Assembly: GCF_020536995.1 (NCBI RefSeq)
Contig: NC_068356.1
Location: forward strand, 29,039,835 to 29,103,834
Length of the DNA stretch: 64,000 nt
DNA from: Dreissena polymorpha
Taxonomy: Eukaryota; Mollusca; Bivalvia; Myida; Dreissenidae
Reading direction: 5' to 3'
Shown: positions 38,380 through 50,028 of the stretch, piece by piece
Position numbering within the stretch: position 1 is the first letter of the stretch
Layout: each line of letters opens with the position of its first letter
Program-made: the position numbers and the translations under genes
The notes under the pieces: generated by a model
Seen by the model: the letters and a program-made list of their open reading frames with translations, nothing else
Databases searched by the model: none
What the model was told of the DNA's origin: nothing

Positions 38380-40195
38380 ATCGGTTGTCAATAGAAACGC
38401 GCAGACACTTTTATATAATTAAATAATACAATAAATATTCGACATAACAATAAAGAGACTGTTTCTTAACGCATTATATGTTCAACTAATAAGATCTCTG
38501 AGTGATGAATTGAACTACATGTACTAAACATAATCACATACCACTGATGCCAGCAAATTGTCACTTTACCTTCTGCTTCCTAATTTTTTGTTCCATTAAC
38601 TGGTATTACATTGAAATAAACTGGGATTAATTGTTTCGCAAGTTCAGTGTATTTTCATTTTATCTACTCGCAGCTTATTTACTTTCGTTTGTAGCGTAAT
38701 TACCTATTGTTCGTGGATAATACACAGAAACAAACAAAGTTCATTTCTGTTTTCATCGAGATGTATTTCTGTTAAATTATTTCTAACACAAAGCTTCTAA
38801 TGTTCATGAAGTACAATTTTGCAGCGCGGCGGCCAACATGGCCACCCCGTCAAGAAAACGTGACAACTCTCACCGCAGACTTTCAAATCTCACCGCAGAA
38901 TCCTCTTACAACAACTGCACAGCATTTTTATTATGAGGAAAAATAAACATAAAGTTTAGATATGACTTATCCCATTCTTGATTGGTTAACTGATACTCTT
39001 CCCCCGATTTTCTTAACCCACCCCTTCGAATAACCCTTGTTGATTGGATGGATGCTCATGCATCTATCACATGTCGCAGCAGAAGAGTGCAATACACAAT
39101 TATCACTTTGGGAACAGGAGACCTCATTTCATTAGCATACTTGATCATACAAACAGATGTTCTCTATGGACAAACCACATTAGTAGTGTGAAACCTTACA
39201 CTTCTATAATCAATTATGTAAACCCCGATACACATTCAATCCGAACTTGTATCCGTATGTACCTGTGGAAATTGGAATTACCCTTTTATAATTATCATAT
39301 CTGAATTATGTATTGGTTTGAAGTAATGTTGACCTACGAGCCCAATTGTTAATCAAGAACTAAGACCATGTCAACAGATGTTCCCGATAATTGAACTACA
39401 ATGGAGAAATGAAACCATACTTCCATAATCAATTTTTCAAACTTCATCCTAACATTGCATGTACATATTATTAAAATATCTTCTTATTAATTTCCAGCAT
39501 AAGAATAAACAATATGCATATATCGTTATGTCACACGTTTTTACTCTGTTTTGTTAAACATGCAAACAATTAACTGTTTTGCGTACTTGTAATTTATAGA
39601 TCGTATTCATAACCTACACTTGCAGTAACGTAATGTGAACATGGGTCTAATAACATAAAGTCACGCACGTTTTCGTGATTTCATTTCTAGACAGGGGTAG
39701 CTTCTTACCGGACGGCGCCTTTTTATATTTTATTTTCTACAGTTGTGACAACTGAAATAAGTAAGAACCTTTGTCATCTCAAAATGACGCCCGTGTTCTA
39801 TGTGGGAACACTTACCGATGATAAAATTTTCAAAAACATATTAACCCCAGACAGAAGCCGTGGACAAAACCGGGTTGTGTCGGAGTTTTGGTCAAAAACG
39901 TCTGTCAGACCTTTGACGACCACATCTTTTTAAGTTTTCCTCGATAACAAGACGACCGTCGCAAGACAATAAGTTGATGTCTCTGTCTTGCGTCAATCAT
40001 CCATCGTTCGAAATCGCTCGTGTACGCTGGTTGCACTTGCGAATGTATTCCACGCGTTTAACTCACTTGTACTTTTTCTTTGGGATATTACAGCGACGCA
40101 AGTAGACAACTGACATTCCAGATGCGCCGCAAGGCACACGGAATAATCGCACGGTAGTGGCAATGCGCGGTGAGTTGCATAAAAATAATCGTGAT
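38380..40195. other. non-coding stretch, nothing identified
   Basis: No supported exon. A short GC-rich patch (gcagcgcggcggccaacatgg) at 38822 stands out from AT-rich surroundings, but no transcription unit can be tied to it. Confidence 0.35.
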
Positions 40196-40197
40196 TA

Positions 40198-40750
40198 TTA
40201 GCTCACCTGAGCGATAGCTCGGGGTGAGCTATTGTGATCACTCAGCGTCCGGCGTCCGTCCGTCCGTCTGTCTGTCTGTAAACAATTTGTAAACATCTTC
40301 TTCTACTAAACCATTGAGCCAATTTCAACTAAATTTCATGTGAAGCATCCCTAGGTCATGGGACAAAAGAATTGTTAAAAAAAAATTGATCACATAACCA
40401 AGATGGCCGCCATGACCATATATGGTAAAAACCTTAAACAATCTTCTTGTCAGAAACCGCTCATCAGATTTTCAAAAATTTTCAGAGGGATGACCTTTGA
40501 AGGCTCCCCTGAAAAAGTTGTTCAAAGAAATTTGATTCGTCAAAAAACATGGCCGCAGGAGCTCGTTGAACTTTGCATGTTTATTCGTTTTTGCTTATTT
40601 TGTGAAAACTTTCAAAAATCTTCCACATTTTTTGTCCGACCCTTTCCAAATTTGCACAGTGTCTTTATATCAATGAGGACACGAACCCTACAAAAAATGA
40701 GCATTATTGGTCCATGAAGTACAGAATTACCTCCCCTTGAATTGAGAAAA
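40198..40750 (+). repeat. hairpin-ended repeat, 3' end not found
   Basis: It opens AGCTCACCTGAGC...GCTCGGGGTGAGCT, a clear hairpin, then 'ggcgtccgtccgtccgtctg'. A core with 'accattgagccaatttcaac' and 'aagatggccgcc' follows. The terminal TCTTGTTT hairpin is not seen, so the copy is truncated or the right limit is uncertain. The 104-residue ORF inside is not treated as a gene. Confidence 0.65.
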
Positions 40751-41016
40751 TGGTGTTTATGCAATAAAGTCCAAATTTTTCATCCAAATCTTTCCAAACT
40801 TGTAAGGATTTAGCATGGTTCAAACAAGGGAAACAACTACGGTTTATGCATGTTCTTTTTATTACAGATTTGCCTTCCTTTAATTCATTCAAAATCTCAT
40901 TTTACAGCAGAGATTCCAAATCTGACCTGTAAATGAGCCCCATATTTACTGCCAGTGCTAGGTTACCTTTTCCCATTTGATCATTCTTAAGTATTGGTCT
41001 TGTAATGCTGCTACTG

Positions 41017-41034
41017 CTTCTGCTACTGCTACTG

Positions 41035-41104
<70 letters not shown>

Positions 41105-41112
41105 TACTACTA

Positions 41113-41193
<81 letters not shown>

Positions 41194-41301
41194 GTACTAC
41201 TACTACTAGTACCACCACCACCACCACCACCACCATTACTACTTCTACTACTACTGCCACTACTACTACTACTTTTACCACTACTACTACTTCTACTACT
41301 T

Positions 41302-41390
<89 letters not shown>

Positions 41391-41464
41391 TCTACTTCTA
41401 CTACTACTACTACTTCTACTACTACTACTACTACTATTACTACTACTACTACTACAACTACTAT

Positions 41465-41536
<72 letters not shown>

Positions 41537-41540
41537 ACCA
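41017..41540. repeat. (CTA)n trinucleotide microsatellite, about 520 bp
   Basis: Nearly pure CTA/ACT repeats interrupted by CCA, TTC and AGT variants. Three overlapping homopolymeric ORFs (Thr, Leu, and Val on the other strand) result and are not genes. It lies between two hairpin-ended repeats (40198 and 41703). Confidence 0.97.
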
Positions 41541-41702
41541 CCACCACCACCATCACCATTCACAGTGACAAAAAACGTATTCACACAATGGCTGTTACTA
41601 CAACTTATAGCCCATATAGGGGGGCATGCATGTTTTACAAACAGCCCTTGTTTCTATGGGATTTTAACCACAACTGTTCATGTTTATCTCCGACACATAT
41701 TT

Positions 41703-42464
41703 TTAGGTCACCTGTCATGAAGTGACACGGTGAGCTTATGTGATCGTGTGATGTCGGGCGTCCGTTGTGCGTACCTGCGTGTGTCCGTGCGTCCGTCCGT
41801 CAACAATTTGTTTGTGTAGACAGTAGAGGTCACAGTTTGCATCCAATCTTGATGAAATTTGGTCAAAATGTTTATTTTGATGAAATCCGGTTCGGGATTG
41901 TATTTGGGTCATCTGGGGTCAAAAACAAGGTCACTAGGTCAAATAATAGAACAACCTTCTGTAGACAATAGAGGTCACAGTTTTCATCCAATCTTTATGA
42001 AATTTGGTCAGAATGTTTATCTTGATGAAATCTGGGTTGGGATTTTATTTGGGTCATCTGGGGTCAAAAACTAGGTCACTAGGTCAAATAATGGAAAAAC
42101 CTTGTGTAGACATTAGAGATCACAGTTTTTATCCAACCTTTATGAAATTTGGTCAGAATTCTTGATGAAATCTGGGTGGGATTGTATTTGGGTCATCTGG
42201 GGTAAAACTATAGGTCAAATAAATAGAAAAAACTTGTGTTGACAATAGAGGTCACAGTTTTCATCCAATATTTATGAACTGTGGTCAGAATGTTTATCTT
42301 GATGAAATCTGGATTGGGATTGTATTTGGGTCATCTAGAGTCAGGAACTAGGTCACTAGGTCAAATCATAGAAAAACATTGTGTAGACAATAGAGGTCAT
42401 AGTTTTCATCTGATCTTAATGAGTCAGGTGAGCGATTCAGGGCCATCATGGCCCTCTTGTTTGC
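41703..42464 (+). repeat. hairpin-ended tandem-core repeat, four to five units
   Basis: It begins TCACCTGTCA...TGACACGGTGA (hairpin), then 'gggcgtccgttgtgcg' and 'cgtccgtccgtcaac'. The core unit of about 130-145 bp ('gacaatagaggtcacag', 'tgaaatttggtcagaatg', 'gggtcatctggggtc') is repeated four to five times. The end is AGGGCCATCATGGCCCT, a perfect 7-bp stem, then CTTGTTT. It is the cleanest 3' end in the window. Confidence 0.88.
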
Positions 42465-43262
42465 ATAATAACACGATGTTATATTTCGCAAACCTTTTAT
42501 CGACACTGCAACTTGAAAATGAGTCTTTTTTTATCGTCACAATTTAACACTACATGTATAGCATTTTGGACGCAAAGTTCATATAATAACCAATAAATCT
42601 ATTAAACAAATGGTTTGTGTTTAGGTAGAATATGAAAAATTGATTTCGTTTGCTCAATTTCTTAGCTGTCTCGCCGAGTCAATGCGAATAGCTTGCGTTA
42701 ATCGTCCGATAACAATATTGGTTAAGCGTCGTGCGTTAATATTTGACGTGAGATCCCGACTGTCGCATGATGACCGTAAGATGCAAGCACGTCAATGAAT
42801 AGCACGTTCAACAGACTCGGATTCAATCGAAAACGAGTATCAGACGTTCGTCGTCCTTACGGTGAGAGGCGCTTTTGTTTTTAAGAGTGCGTGTTTTCCG
42901 CATTTTGCGTCGGATGCAGTTGATTACAACCGAGGCTTAGCATATGATTGGAAATCGAGATTTTATAGATTTAATGTGAAGAAAGTACAAACAGCACACG
43001 CACGTCAGTCTTAAATTTCGCAGGCCTATAGCTGCCGTCTGCAAATATATTGAAAACTTAATATCTTGTATTTGAATGAATTACTTTTTAAACGAGTTTT
43101 CAAGTGGACCTAAGAGAATAGAATGAAATCTCTAGAGAAACATACTTGTTTCATCGAGCATTCTTTTTCTTTCTCTTGTATTTTGTGTTGACGGAATAAC
43201 ATTAAAAAGCATAAAAGAAACGTTCACATTCAACAAAAGTCATTTATCATATAATTACAAAC

Positions 43263-43392
43263 CGTAATTCAATTTTATTTCTCTATTAGCTGTGTCCTTG
43301 TAAACACGTTTACCACACGCCATTGTAAAAACTGTCAATAAAAGTACAACTACACTAGCTGTTATTAATTCTCGAGTTATTGCCCACAACAT
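43263..43392 (-). other. candidate signal-peptide exon
   Basis: On the - strand an ATG at 43390-43392 opens MLWAITRELITASVVVLLL followed by TVFTMACG, a good hydrophobic secretion signal. The frame runs to a possible donor (aattacg|gtttgt). It lies upstream of the Cys-loop receptor gene on the same strand, about 9.2 kb away. Its one-base phase does not directly match the receptor exon at 34027, so an intermediate exon would be needed. It could equally belong to nothing. Confidence 0.2.
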
Positions 43393-43599
43393 AAAGAATT
43401 GTTCATATTTGTTTATGGTGACCTTGACCATGCCCACAATCTGGCGCCAACCGTAAAACCAACGACATAACACAATTGTTTCTGAAAACAAATTGTTTAC
43501 AAATACTAACTCATTTCCTAAAGTCAAAAATTAAAACTGACATGTAAGCTATTAAAGAATTGAGACAACAAAACTGACTAACACATGTATTTGCTTTAG

Positions 43600-44560
43600 A
43601 TTTTTTTTTACATACACATGAAAGACAATATAGATATACAAAAATACGACAAGTTGACAAGAGCATGATAATACTTAACCATGTGCATTATAAACATTAT
43701 ACATATTACCGGTAATCAATATTGAAGTGAGACATGTTTTCAAATTTAACAAAGTTTATCATCAACTTCGACTTGAACACAGATCTACATGTACACAATT
43801 TGCTTTTTTTTAAATATTATTTTACTATATGTTTTATACATTTAAATAGAATTTTCAAGACAGTTCATTGCAAAAGTAGTCCAGTACATATACTTTTTTT
43901 TCCAAAACTTAAAATAAGCTATTTTTTAGCAAAATTCATGTTATGAGTGAATGAGATAGAAGACATGGCTAACAAAATATATTAAATAAAAAACACATTT
44001 GACCTTAGAGTGAGAGTGAACTGTCAAGATAATGAACACTTCTTCCATCTCCCCCCCCCCCGCCAGCCCGATAGCTGCTAAACACAAACATTATTAAATA
44101 CACACTCCAATGTTGTATATCTTATGCAGATGTCTATGACATATAAATATTAATCAGACATTTTGATAAAACTTTAAGGGAAAAAATTCTCAGAAACGCC
44201 CTGGTTGTGCCAATCACAAAGAAACACATTTTTATCATACATCTTTCTTTCCCTTTTATTTGTATCCTTGCGTTAATCTCAAGCATGTACTTCTTTTTAC
44301 ATCACATCTTCTTTTAATGAAAATAAAGACACACTCTTCATGTTAAAGATAGCTTTTCCACTCTTATTCTGATTCTAAGGCTCTCATAACTTTTCTTTTA
44401 AACATGTCTTCATAACAATATAATATGTTACATACAAATTGACAATTATATATGATTTAATCTTCTGAGGACAAAACCAACTTTTGCCAAATATAAATTA
44501 CTCGATATAAATAACACAAAATGCTACTACGGTAATTAATTTATATCTTAATATTACAAA
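43600..44560. other. AT-rich stretch downstream of the RING gene
   Basis: No exon seen. It likely includes the 3' UTR of the RING gene on the - strand. A C-run lies at 44051-44061. Confidence 0.35.
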
Positions 44561-44562
44561 AC

Positions 44563-47397
44563 TCATGAAGGGGAAGCATTTTCCTTGTCAAACATGGACG
44601 ACAGAAGGCGCTTTTTTGCCTCTCCAGCCCTGAAGAGTCTCATTTTTAAGGAGGGTTTTTCAGGGGAGGGAACTTTGTCTGGGTCTGTTGGACTACTGGA
44701 CACAAGGATACCTGCAATGAAGACAGGTAGAATATCAGAGGAATCTCTCTGCACACCATTAAAATCAAGCTTCCAAAGGAAGAATTTTTAAGTAAATATG
44801 TGTACATGCAAAACAAATGATGCTGTTTAAAAATTCCTGTGAATGTCTAGACCTCCATGTTGATGCATTAGGAGGACACAGAGAGCACATACCACTGATA
44901 GGAGGCTGTGACTTCTCTTCTTCCTTGAGAAAGCTGGGCAGGTTGTCAGGGTTGAAATCACAGTTCTTCTTGTGGGTTTTCAGCAGCTGTAACTGGCCAA
45001 TAAACTCACAACCAGATCGTCGGAACGGACAAGCTACCTAGAGCAGTGATATCATAAATATATACATAGGAGCTTTGGGACATGCTAAATACAACAGTGA
45101 TATCATGCTTACAGAGATAGAAATTCTGGGACAAACTATCCACAGTAATTATATCTTAAATATGTATATGAAAAGTTATCATTATAATATATTTAACAAT
45201 ATTTTCTATCAAAAACATAAAAGTGATTGTAATTGTAAGATGTTAAGTTTATTTTTGCATTGATTATAATATTGAATTGTCAGATTAATATTGAATTGTC
45301 AGATTAATGCTTAGGAAATAACAGCACTCATAATGTACCATTGCTGAAATGATTCTGATATGAACTGTTGATTGGTTTAACAATTATGGCCAAAAAATTC
45401 ACTTAAAACACATAATAACTGGTTCTTATGTTAAATTCCTGATTGGAATTATTTTGAACAAGAGATGTGTTCATCTGAAACACAATGCCCCCCTATTGCG
45501 CCGCTTTGTAGGATGACCTTGACCTTGAACTTCCACCACTCAAAATGTGCAGCTTCATGAGAACACCGCTTTGAAAAAAAAAAAATGTGTTTAACCTTTG
45601 ACCCTGAAGGATGACATTGACCTTGAACTTCCACCACTCAAAATGTGCAGCTTCATGAGAACGCGACTTTGAATTTTTTATTATTTTTTTTACCTTGAAG
45701 GATGACCTTGACCTTGAACTTCCACCACTCAAAATGTGCAGCTTCATGAGATACACATGCTTGCCAAATACATATATCAAGTTTCTATCTTCAATAATGC
45801 AAAAGTTATGGCCAACGTTAAAGTTTTTTTTTCGGACAGACGGACAGACTGACATACACACATACTGACATACTGACGGACAGTTCAACTGCTATATGCC
45901 ACCCTACTGGGGGCATAAAAACAACACACACACACACAACAATAGCACCTCTCACTTACCATTTGGTCACCTATGATGTTTTCAAGAATAAAGTCATGAT
46001 GCAAGTCTTTATGGGTCACAAGTTTCCTAAAAATGAAACACAAAGAATTACAGACTTTAGAATTATAACGCAGGCAAACCACTTGAATGGCAAAATGAAA
46101 ACCAATTTGTTGCCTTGACAGCGTCTAATATCTACTTTTCGAAAATTTAGTACACAGTTAACATTCTTGGTTTTAAACTTCATATTAAATGACCACCAAA
46201 ATCACAAAGGGATGTGACAATGAAGATAATGTTGAGGCTGGGGTGTCGGAAAGGATCTGGTGTCTGTCTAAGGATCAATAGATGCCCAGTTGAATACCCG
46301 CTCTTGGAGCTTTCTCATGATCTCTCAAGACACTAAGCATTGGTTCTACTCAGGAGTGCCCTGGGCAGCCTTTCAATGTAATTTATCTAAAATAAATAAG
46401 TTCCAACTGAAGTTAAATAGGCTGTATATAACTGTCACTGGAAAATAATAATTATATTGAAATGGCTCACTTACCTGTCTTCAGGACATGTCTTGCTGTT
46501 CTTTAACCAGGGAAAAATACACTGGAAAAAAGATGTGTGTCAACATTGAAAAATACACTGGAAAAAAGATGTGCTGTTCTTTAACCAGGGAAAAATACAC
46601 TGGAAAAAAGATGTCAACATTGATCCAATCACACAGACATCACAGATAGAACCCAAGAATAAAATAACAATATGAGAGTGACCAACTGTGGTAAAAAGTT
46701 GCACAAAATAGCAAATAGCCAAAGAGTTAGGTATCAGATCATATTTTCAGTTTTTAATTCAGGTGTCATTTTTATATTTAGTAAATGATTAATAGTAAAC
46801 ACAAATTGATACATTTAAAGTGAATCTCTTAGACAAAGTCACAAGTCTCTTGGAAAACTGGATGGTTAAAAAAAGGGTTAAAGGTGCGGTTTATAGTCTG
46901 CATTACCTTAGATATGCATTTTCAGCCGACTTCAACATTAACCCCCCAATCACTGGGATTGAAGTCGACTGGATTAATTTTTTGGTCAGAAAAATCCAGT
47001 GCCCTAGGCGGGATTCCAACCAGGGACCATCCTATCCCTAGACCAGCATCTTACCATTAGACCACTGTCCCCCACTGGACTTAATGCATGTGCACTGGTT
47101 AATAAGGGACAACACTTTCTTTGTCCTTTCCCGATTTTCGTTTAGAAGAGATTCGAAATATCCCATGTCAGCCTTGATAAGCATGTTTTGATTGCCCAGG
47201 CTAACATGGGATGATATTTTACGCACATGCATAATTTGGTTAATGGTTTTTCCAGAAAGTGTGATAGGCTCATATGTATGCCAGATACCTTTTTGCAGAA
47301 ACTGTGTCCACAGGGCGCTCGTTGGGGATCTGTGAATACATCCTGACAGATTGAACAATAGAGATGTTGACTAACAGACCCAGGATTAAGGAAGTAC
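44563..47397 (-). CDS. RING plus TRAF-type zinc finger protein, probable E3 ubiquitin ligase (5' end missing)
   Basis: Predicted to transfer ubiquitin to substrates through its RING. Exons in transcription order: 47289-47397, 46475-46521, 45960-46026, 44893-45037 and 44563-44711; phases agree throughout, giving 172 codons including the stop after one carried-in base. The RING spans the first two exons: CSICQDVFTDPQRAPCGHSF, then CIFPWLKNSKTCPEDR. A TRAF/SIAH-type zinc finger follows: CPFRRSGCEFIGQLQLLKTH with the next Cys in KKNCDFNP. The C-terminal tail is charged and Ser-rich (FDKENASPS). The order RING, linker, CPF..GC..H...C is that of LNX/PDZRN/TRAF relatives, but no PDZ or MATH domain follows, so the exact family is open. 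The start codon lies further upstream and is not located. Confidence 0.8.
45462..45920 (-). repeat. hairpin-ended tandem-core repeat in RING-gene intron
   Basis: On the - strand it begins ATGCCCCCAGTAGGGTGGCAT (hairpin), then a short GTCTGTCC run. Three core units contain 'catgaagctgcacattttg' and 'aaggtcaaggtcatcc'. It ends TGTGTTTCAGATGAACACA, then TCTCTTGTTC. It is a sister copy of 34127-34750, but with three core units and no long microsatellite. Confidence 0.85.
46860..47078 (-). repeat. tRNA-derived SINE
   Basis: On the - strand 'agtggtctaatggtaagatg' is a good A box and 'ggttggaatccc' a good B box, spaced as in a tRNA (about 46980-47078). A body with 'ttaatccagtcgacttcaat' follows. 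The tRNA-like part lacks a sound acceptor stem. It lies in the intron between the two RING exons, in gene orientation. Confidence 0.6.
47078..47245. repeat. decayed fragment of inverted-repeat element
   Basis: Left 'ttaatgcatgtgcactgg' and right 'tttacgcacatgcataa', with 'agggacaacactttc' and 'aggctaacatgggatgatat', are the internal words of the family at 11201-11880. It directly adjoins the SINE. Confidence 0.6.
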
Positions 47398-47399
47398 CT

Positions 47400-48014
47400 G
47401 AAAGAGAATCACACAATTTTCAAAAAAAATATATCATACAAAACATATATACATGTACCTGGTGTATTATGTACCATTTGTATAAAAGTTTATAGAAAAA
47501 AACATAAATGATACTCTTTAATGAAATGAGATAAAAAAATGTTTCTTAATTGAATCATCAATATAATTAACAATACCATGCAAACACAGGAACTCTGTTT
47601 GAGACAATGATAATACTATTTTTTCATAAAATAAGTTTTAAGTTTTATAACTTTTCACTTGAACATATTAAGGACTTAAAACTTGACTCCCTAAATACTT
47701 TTGCTTTCAAACATATCATTCAACAACAAAAGTGAAAATTATTATAAATGTATCTATTTTATCGATCATCATTGACTGTTTTAATGCCATTAACAGGGAC
47801 TCTAACTGAATTGGATACAGTCCTCTAAATAAATTCATTAATACTCTCTTGACTTTGTCATCAATCTAAATACACTGATGTCCAATTAAACCTCCTTTAA
47901 CACTAATTTGAAATGAATATCAAATGTTTATCACTCAGTTTCTGGATCACTATTTCTAATCACAGTTGCGCATTTAACTTTTAATACTTAAATGGTCTCT
48001 ATTCAACATCACTG
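47400..48014. other. intron or upstream region of the RING gene, no exon located
   Basis: AT-rich; a further upstream exon of the RING gene is expected here or beyond 48 kb, but none could be supported. Confidence 0.35.
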
Positions 48015-48790
48015 ACTGTCTCTAATGGATAGAGTTTCCTATTGGTTATTCCATGTTTCGTCTGTATCTTTGCGGCACGAACTGAACCATCATTTCCGGT
48101 CATCAGCTCCAGGACAACAGCAAGTTTTCAACAGATACGTGGTCCCTCATCGTATATCTGCACGACATCTTTGACCCGAATGTGTATCTCGTTAGAGCCC
48201 GTTGTTGTGTGGAACTCTCTTAAGGCAGTTAAGTTCTCAGACTTCCAACGTCTCAAGAACTGTTTGATGATGTCTGACTGCTGCTTCGCTCGATTGGTAG
48301 GTGTTGTCTGGTCACTTTGAATTTGCGTGATTTCATCGTCGGGTAAATGTGTGTGATGAGGAAGTGACATCATCTTGCGGCCGTAAAGTAAATGTGATGG
48401 CGTTAACGGCTCCAAGCTGTCGATGTTGGATGATACGTGCGTTAGCGGACTATCGTTGATAACAGCTTCAATCTCTGTCATTATCGTCTGTAACGTTTCC
48501 ATGGACACGTATCGTCTTCCGAGGATCTTCTTTAGAGACGTCTTAGTGAGCCTGATGAGACGTTCCCAAAAACCACCGTACCATGGTGCACATTTGGGAA
48601 TAAATTGCCACTCTATTCTTTTTTGTCTGAGCTCTTCTTGTACGAATTAGGTGTTGTAAAGCCTCTTAAGGTGATTAGCAGCAGCAATATAAATCGTTGC
48701 ATTACCTGATATCATCACCATGGGCAACGACTTCCGGCTGGCAAATCTCCGGAACTCTTGAAGGAACGAGTCGGTTGATAGGTCATGTGG
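48015..48790 (-). mobile_element. BEL/Pao LTR retrotransposon fossil, integrase part
   Basis: The translation on the - strand matches the BEL/Pao integrase and its C-terminal extension as I recall the family: FRRFASRKSLPMVMISGN, APWYGGFWERLIRL, EPLTPSHLLYGRKM and RVKDVVQIYDEGPR. Only the 3' part of the polyprotein is present. Reverse transcriptase and protease are not seen next to it, and no flanking LTRs were recognised. It is broken and incomplete. It abuts a PDZ-gene fragment at about 48790. Confidence 0.85.
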
Positions 48791-49640
48791 GGGTGGGGTA
48801 GGCGGAGGTTCGTCCGACATGTAAGAGCGGAACTGAAAGCTTATTGTCGCCTCGTACACATTACCAACTGGCTGACTTCCGGACGATGTCTGCCTTTGAG
48901 CAGGTGGAGGCTGTGGGCTGTTGTTGGTGAAGTTATCTGCATAGCCAGGAGAGAATGGGGTAGGTTTTTTACGATAACTTTGTGAGTGACCGGAATAAGG
49001 ATCTTGGCGATTAGAACCTACCAATGTTTGCCTTTGATATGGAGACTCAGTCCTATTTCTGTTCGTATATTGCACAGGCGACATTGGCTGACTATAACTA
49101 CCACCATCGTTATAATCTCCTCTTTGGTTGTAGCTGTTGTCATTGCATATATCACTTTGAGTTTGTGGATTCAACTGTAACTGAATACCAGATGTCGACT
49201 TATATGAGTACTTATTCTGTTGTGATTGTTGCACGGGCCTGAAACTATCATTGTTCTGTTTATTCGCACTACCTCTCACAGGCATGGTTCTATACCCAGA
49301 CCTTGGCGGAGTTTGTTGAGACATTATTAAGTGCTTGGTACCCAGTTCCAAATCCGATACAATAATCTGGAAGTGTAGAGTATTTTATCATGGTGCTCCA
49401 CAGGGGACGAAAACTGACCGGACCCGATGGGCGTGGGAGACATAGGAGCGCTTATTCAGGGACCTTTCTTGATTGTGAGATGCAGGATGTGTGTGGCCTC
49501 GCAGATCACCTCCTGGGCCTCGTTGTGGGTGATGTTCGTGGCGTTCAAGTTTCCTATCTTCAGTACAAGATCGCCGGGAGCCAGGCTGTAAGAGTTCTCC
49601 TTCACACTTCCTGGCGTCACAGTTCTGTCGGGAAAGAAAG
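48791..49640 (-). pseudogene. PDZ-domain gene fragment (PDLIM/ZASP-like), probably broken
   Basis: An exon-like stretch at 49456-49623 follows a good acceptor (tttcccgacag) and encodes the second half of a PDZ domain (APGDLVLKIGNLNATNITHN, then EAQEVICEATHILHLTIKK), closest by eye to ALP/Enigma-type PDZ domains. The frame then meets a TGA, but coding-like text (APMSPTPIGSGQFSSPVEHH) continues beyond it. A second open part, 48791-49351, is Gln/Ser/Pro-rich (SQQTPPRSGYRTMPVRG), like the disordered linker of such proteins. It runs directly into the BEL/Pao integrase fossil. The first half of the PDZ is missing, and a different gene occupies the space upstream. I read this as a truncated gene copy, though an unusual living gene is possible. 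Confidence 0.5.
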
Positions 49641-50028
49641 AAGAAGCGTCCAGCGTTTTCATTAGGATATTTTGTAGCAGGCTTTTCAGTTATTTGAGGA
49701 GGCCAACTTGTGCGAGCATCGAAGGTGCTAGTTGCTTGGGGGGTTCGCTCCCCCTGAATTTTCTTTAAATAAAGGTGCTGAATCGTGGCCTCTGAGCGAG
49801 TTTGGGCTCATAATGTACATAATTTTGCTCAGTTAAAATAGAGGATATTTATGTCAATGGTAAAGGAAAAATAAAGTCCTCAGTTTACATCAACTCTGCA
49901 ATTATCAAGATTTTGATAAAAACAGATATACATGTTTATGTATAAAAAAAACATTAAAACATGGAACACCAATTCGACTTTTAATAATTAATTTTCCAAA
50001 ATAAAACAGAGTTTGGTGTGATTCTAAT

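Noticed and set aside
40958-41720. ORFs of 187-247 residues made of Thr, Leu or Val
   Set aside because: They translate the (CTA)n microsatellite in different frames; no biased non-repeat content supports a gene.
47289-49640. One gene joining the PDZ fragment to the RING gene
   Set aside because: The retroelement fossil and about 600 bp of unassigned DNA separate them, known RING-PDZ proteins have the RING first, and no phase-compatible junction was found.
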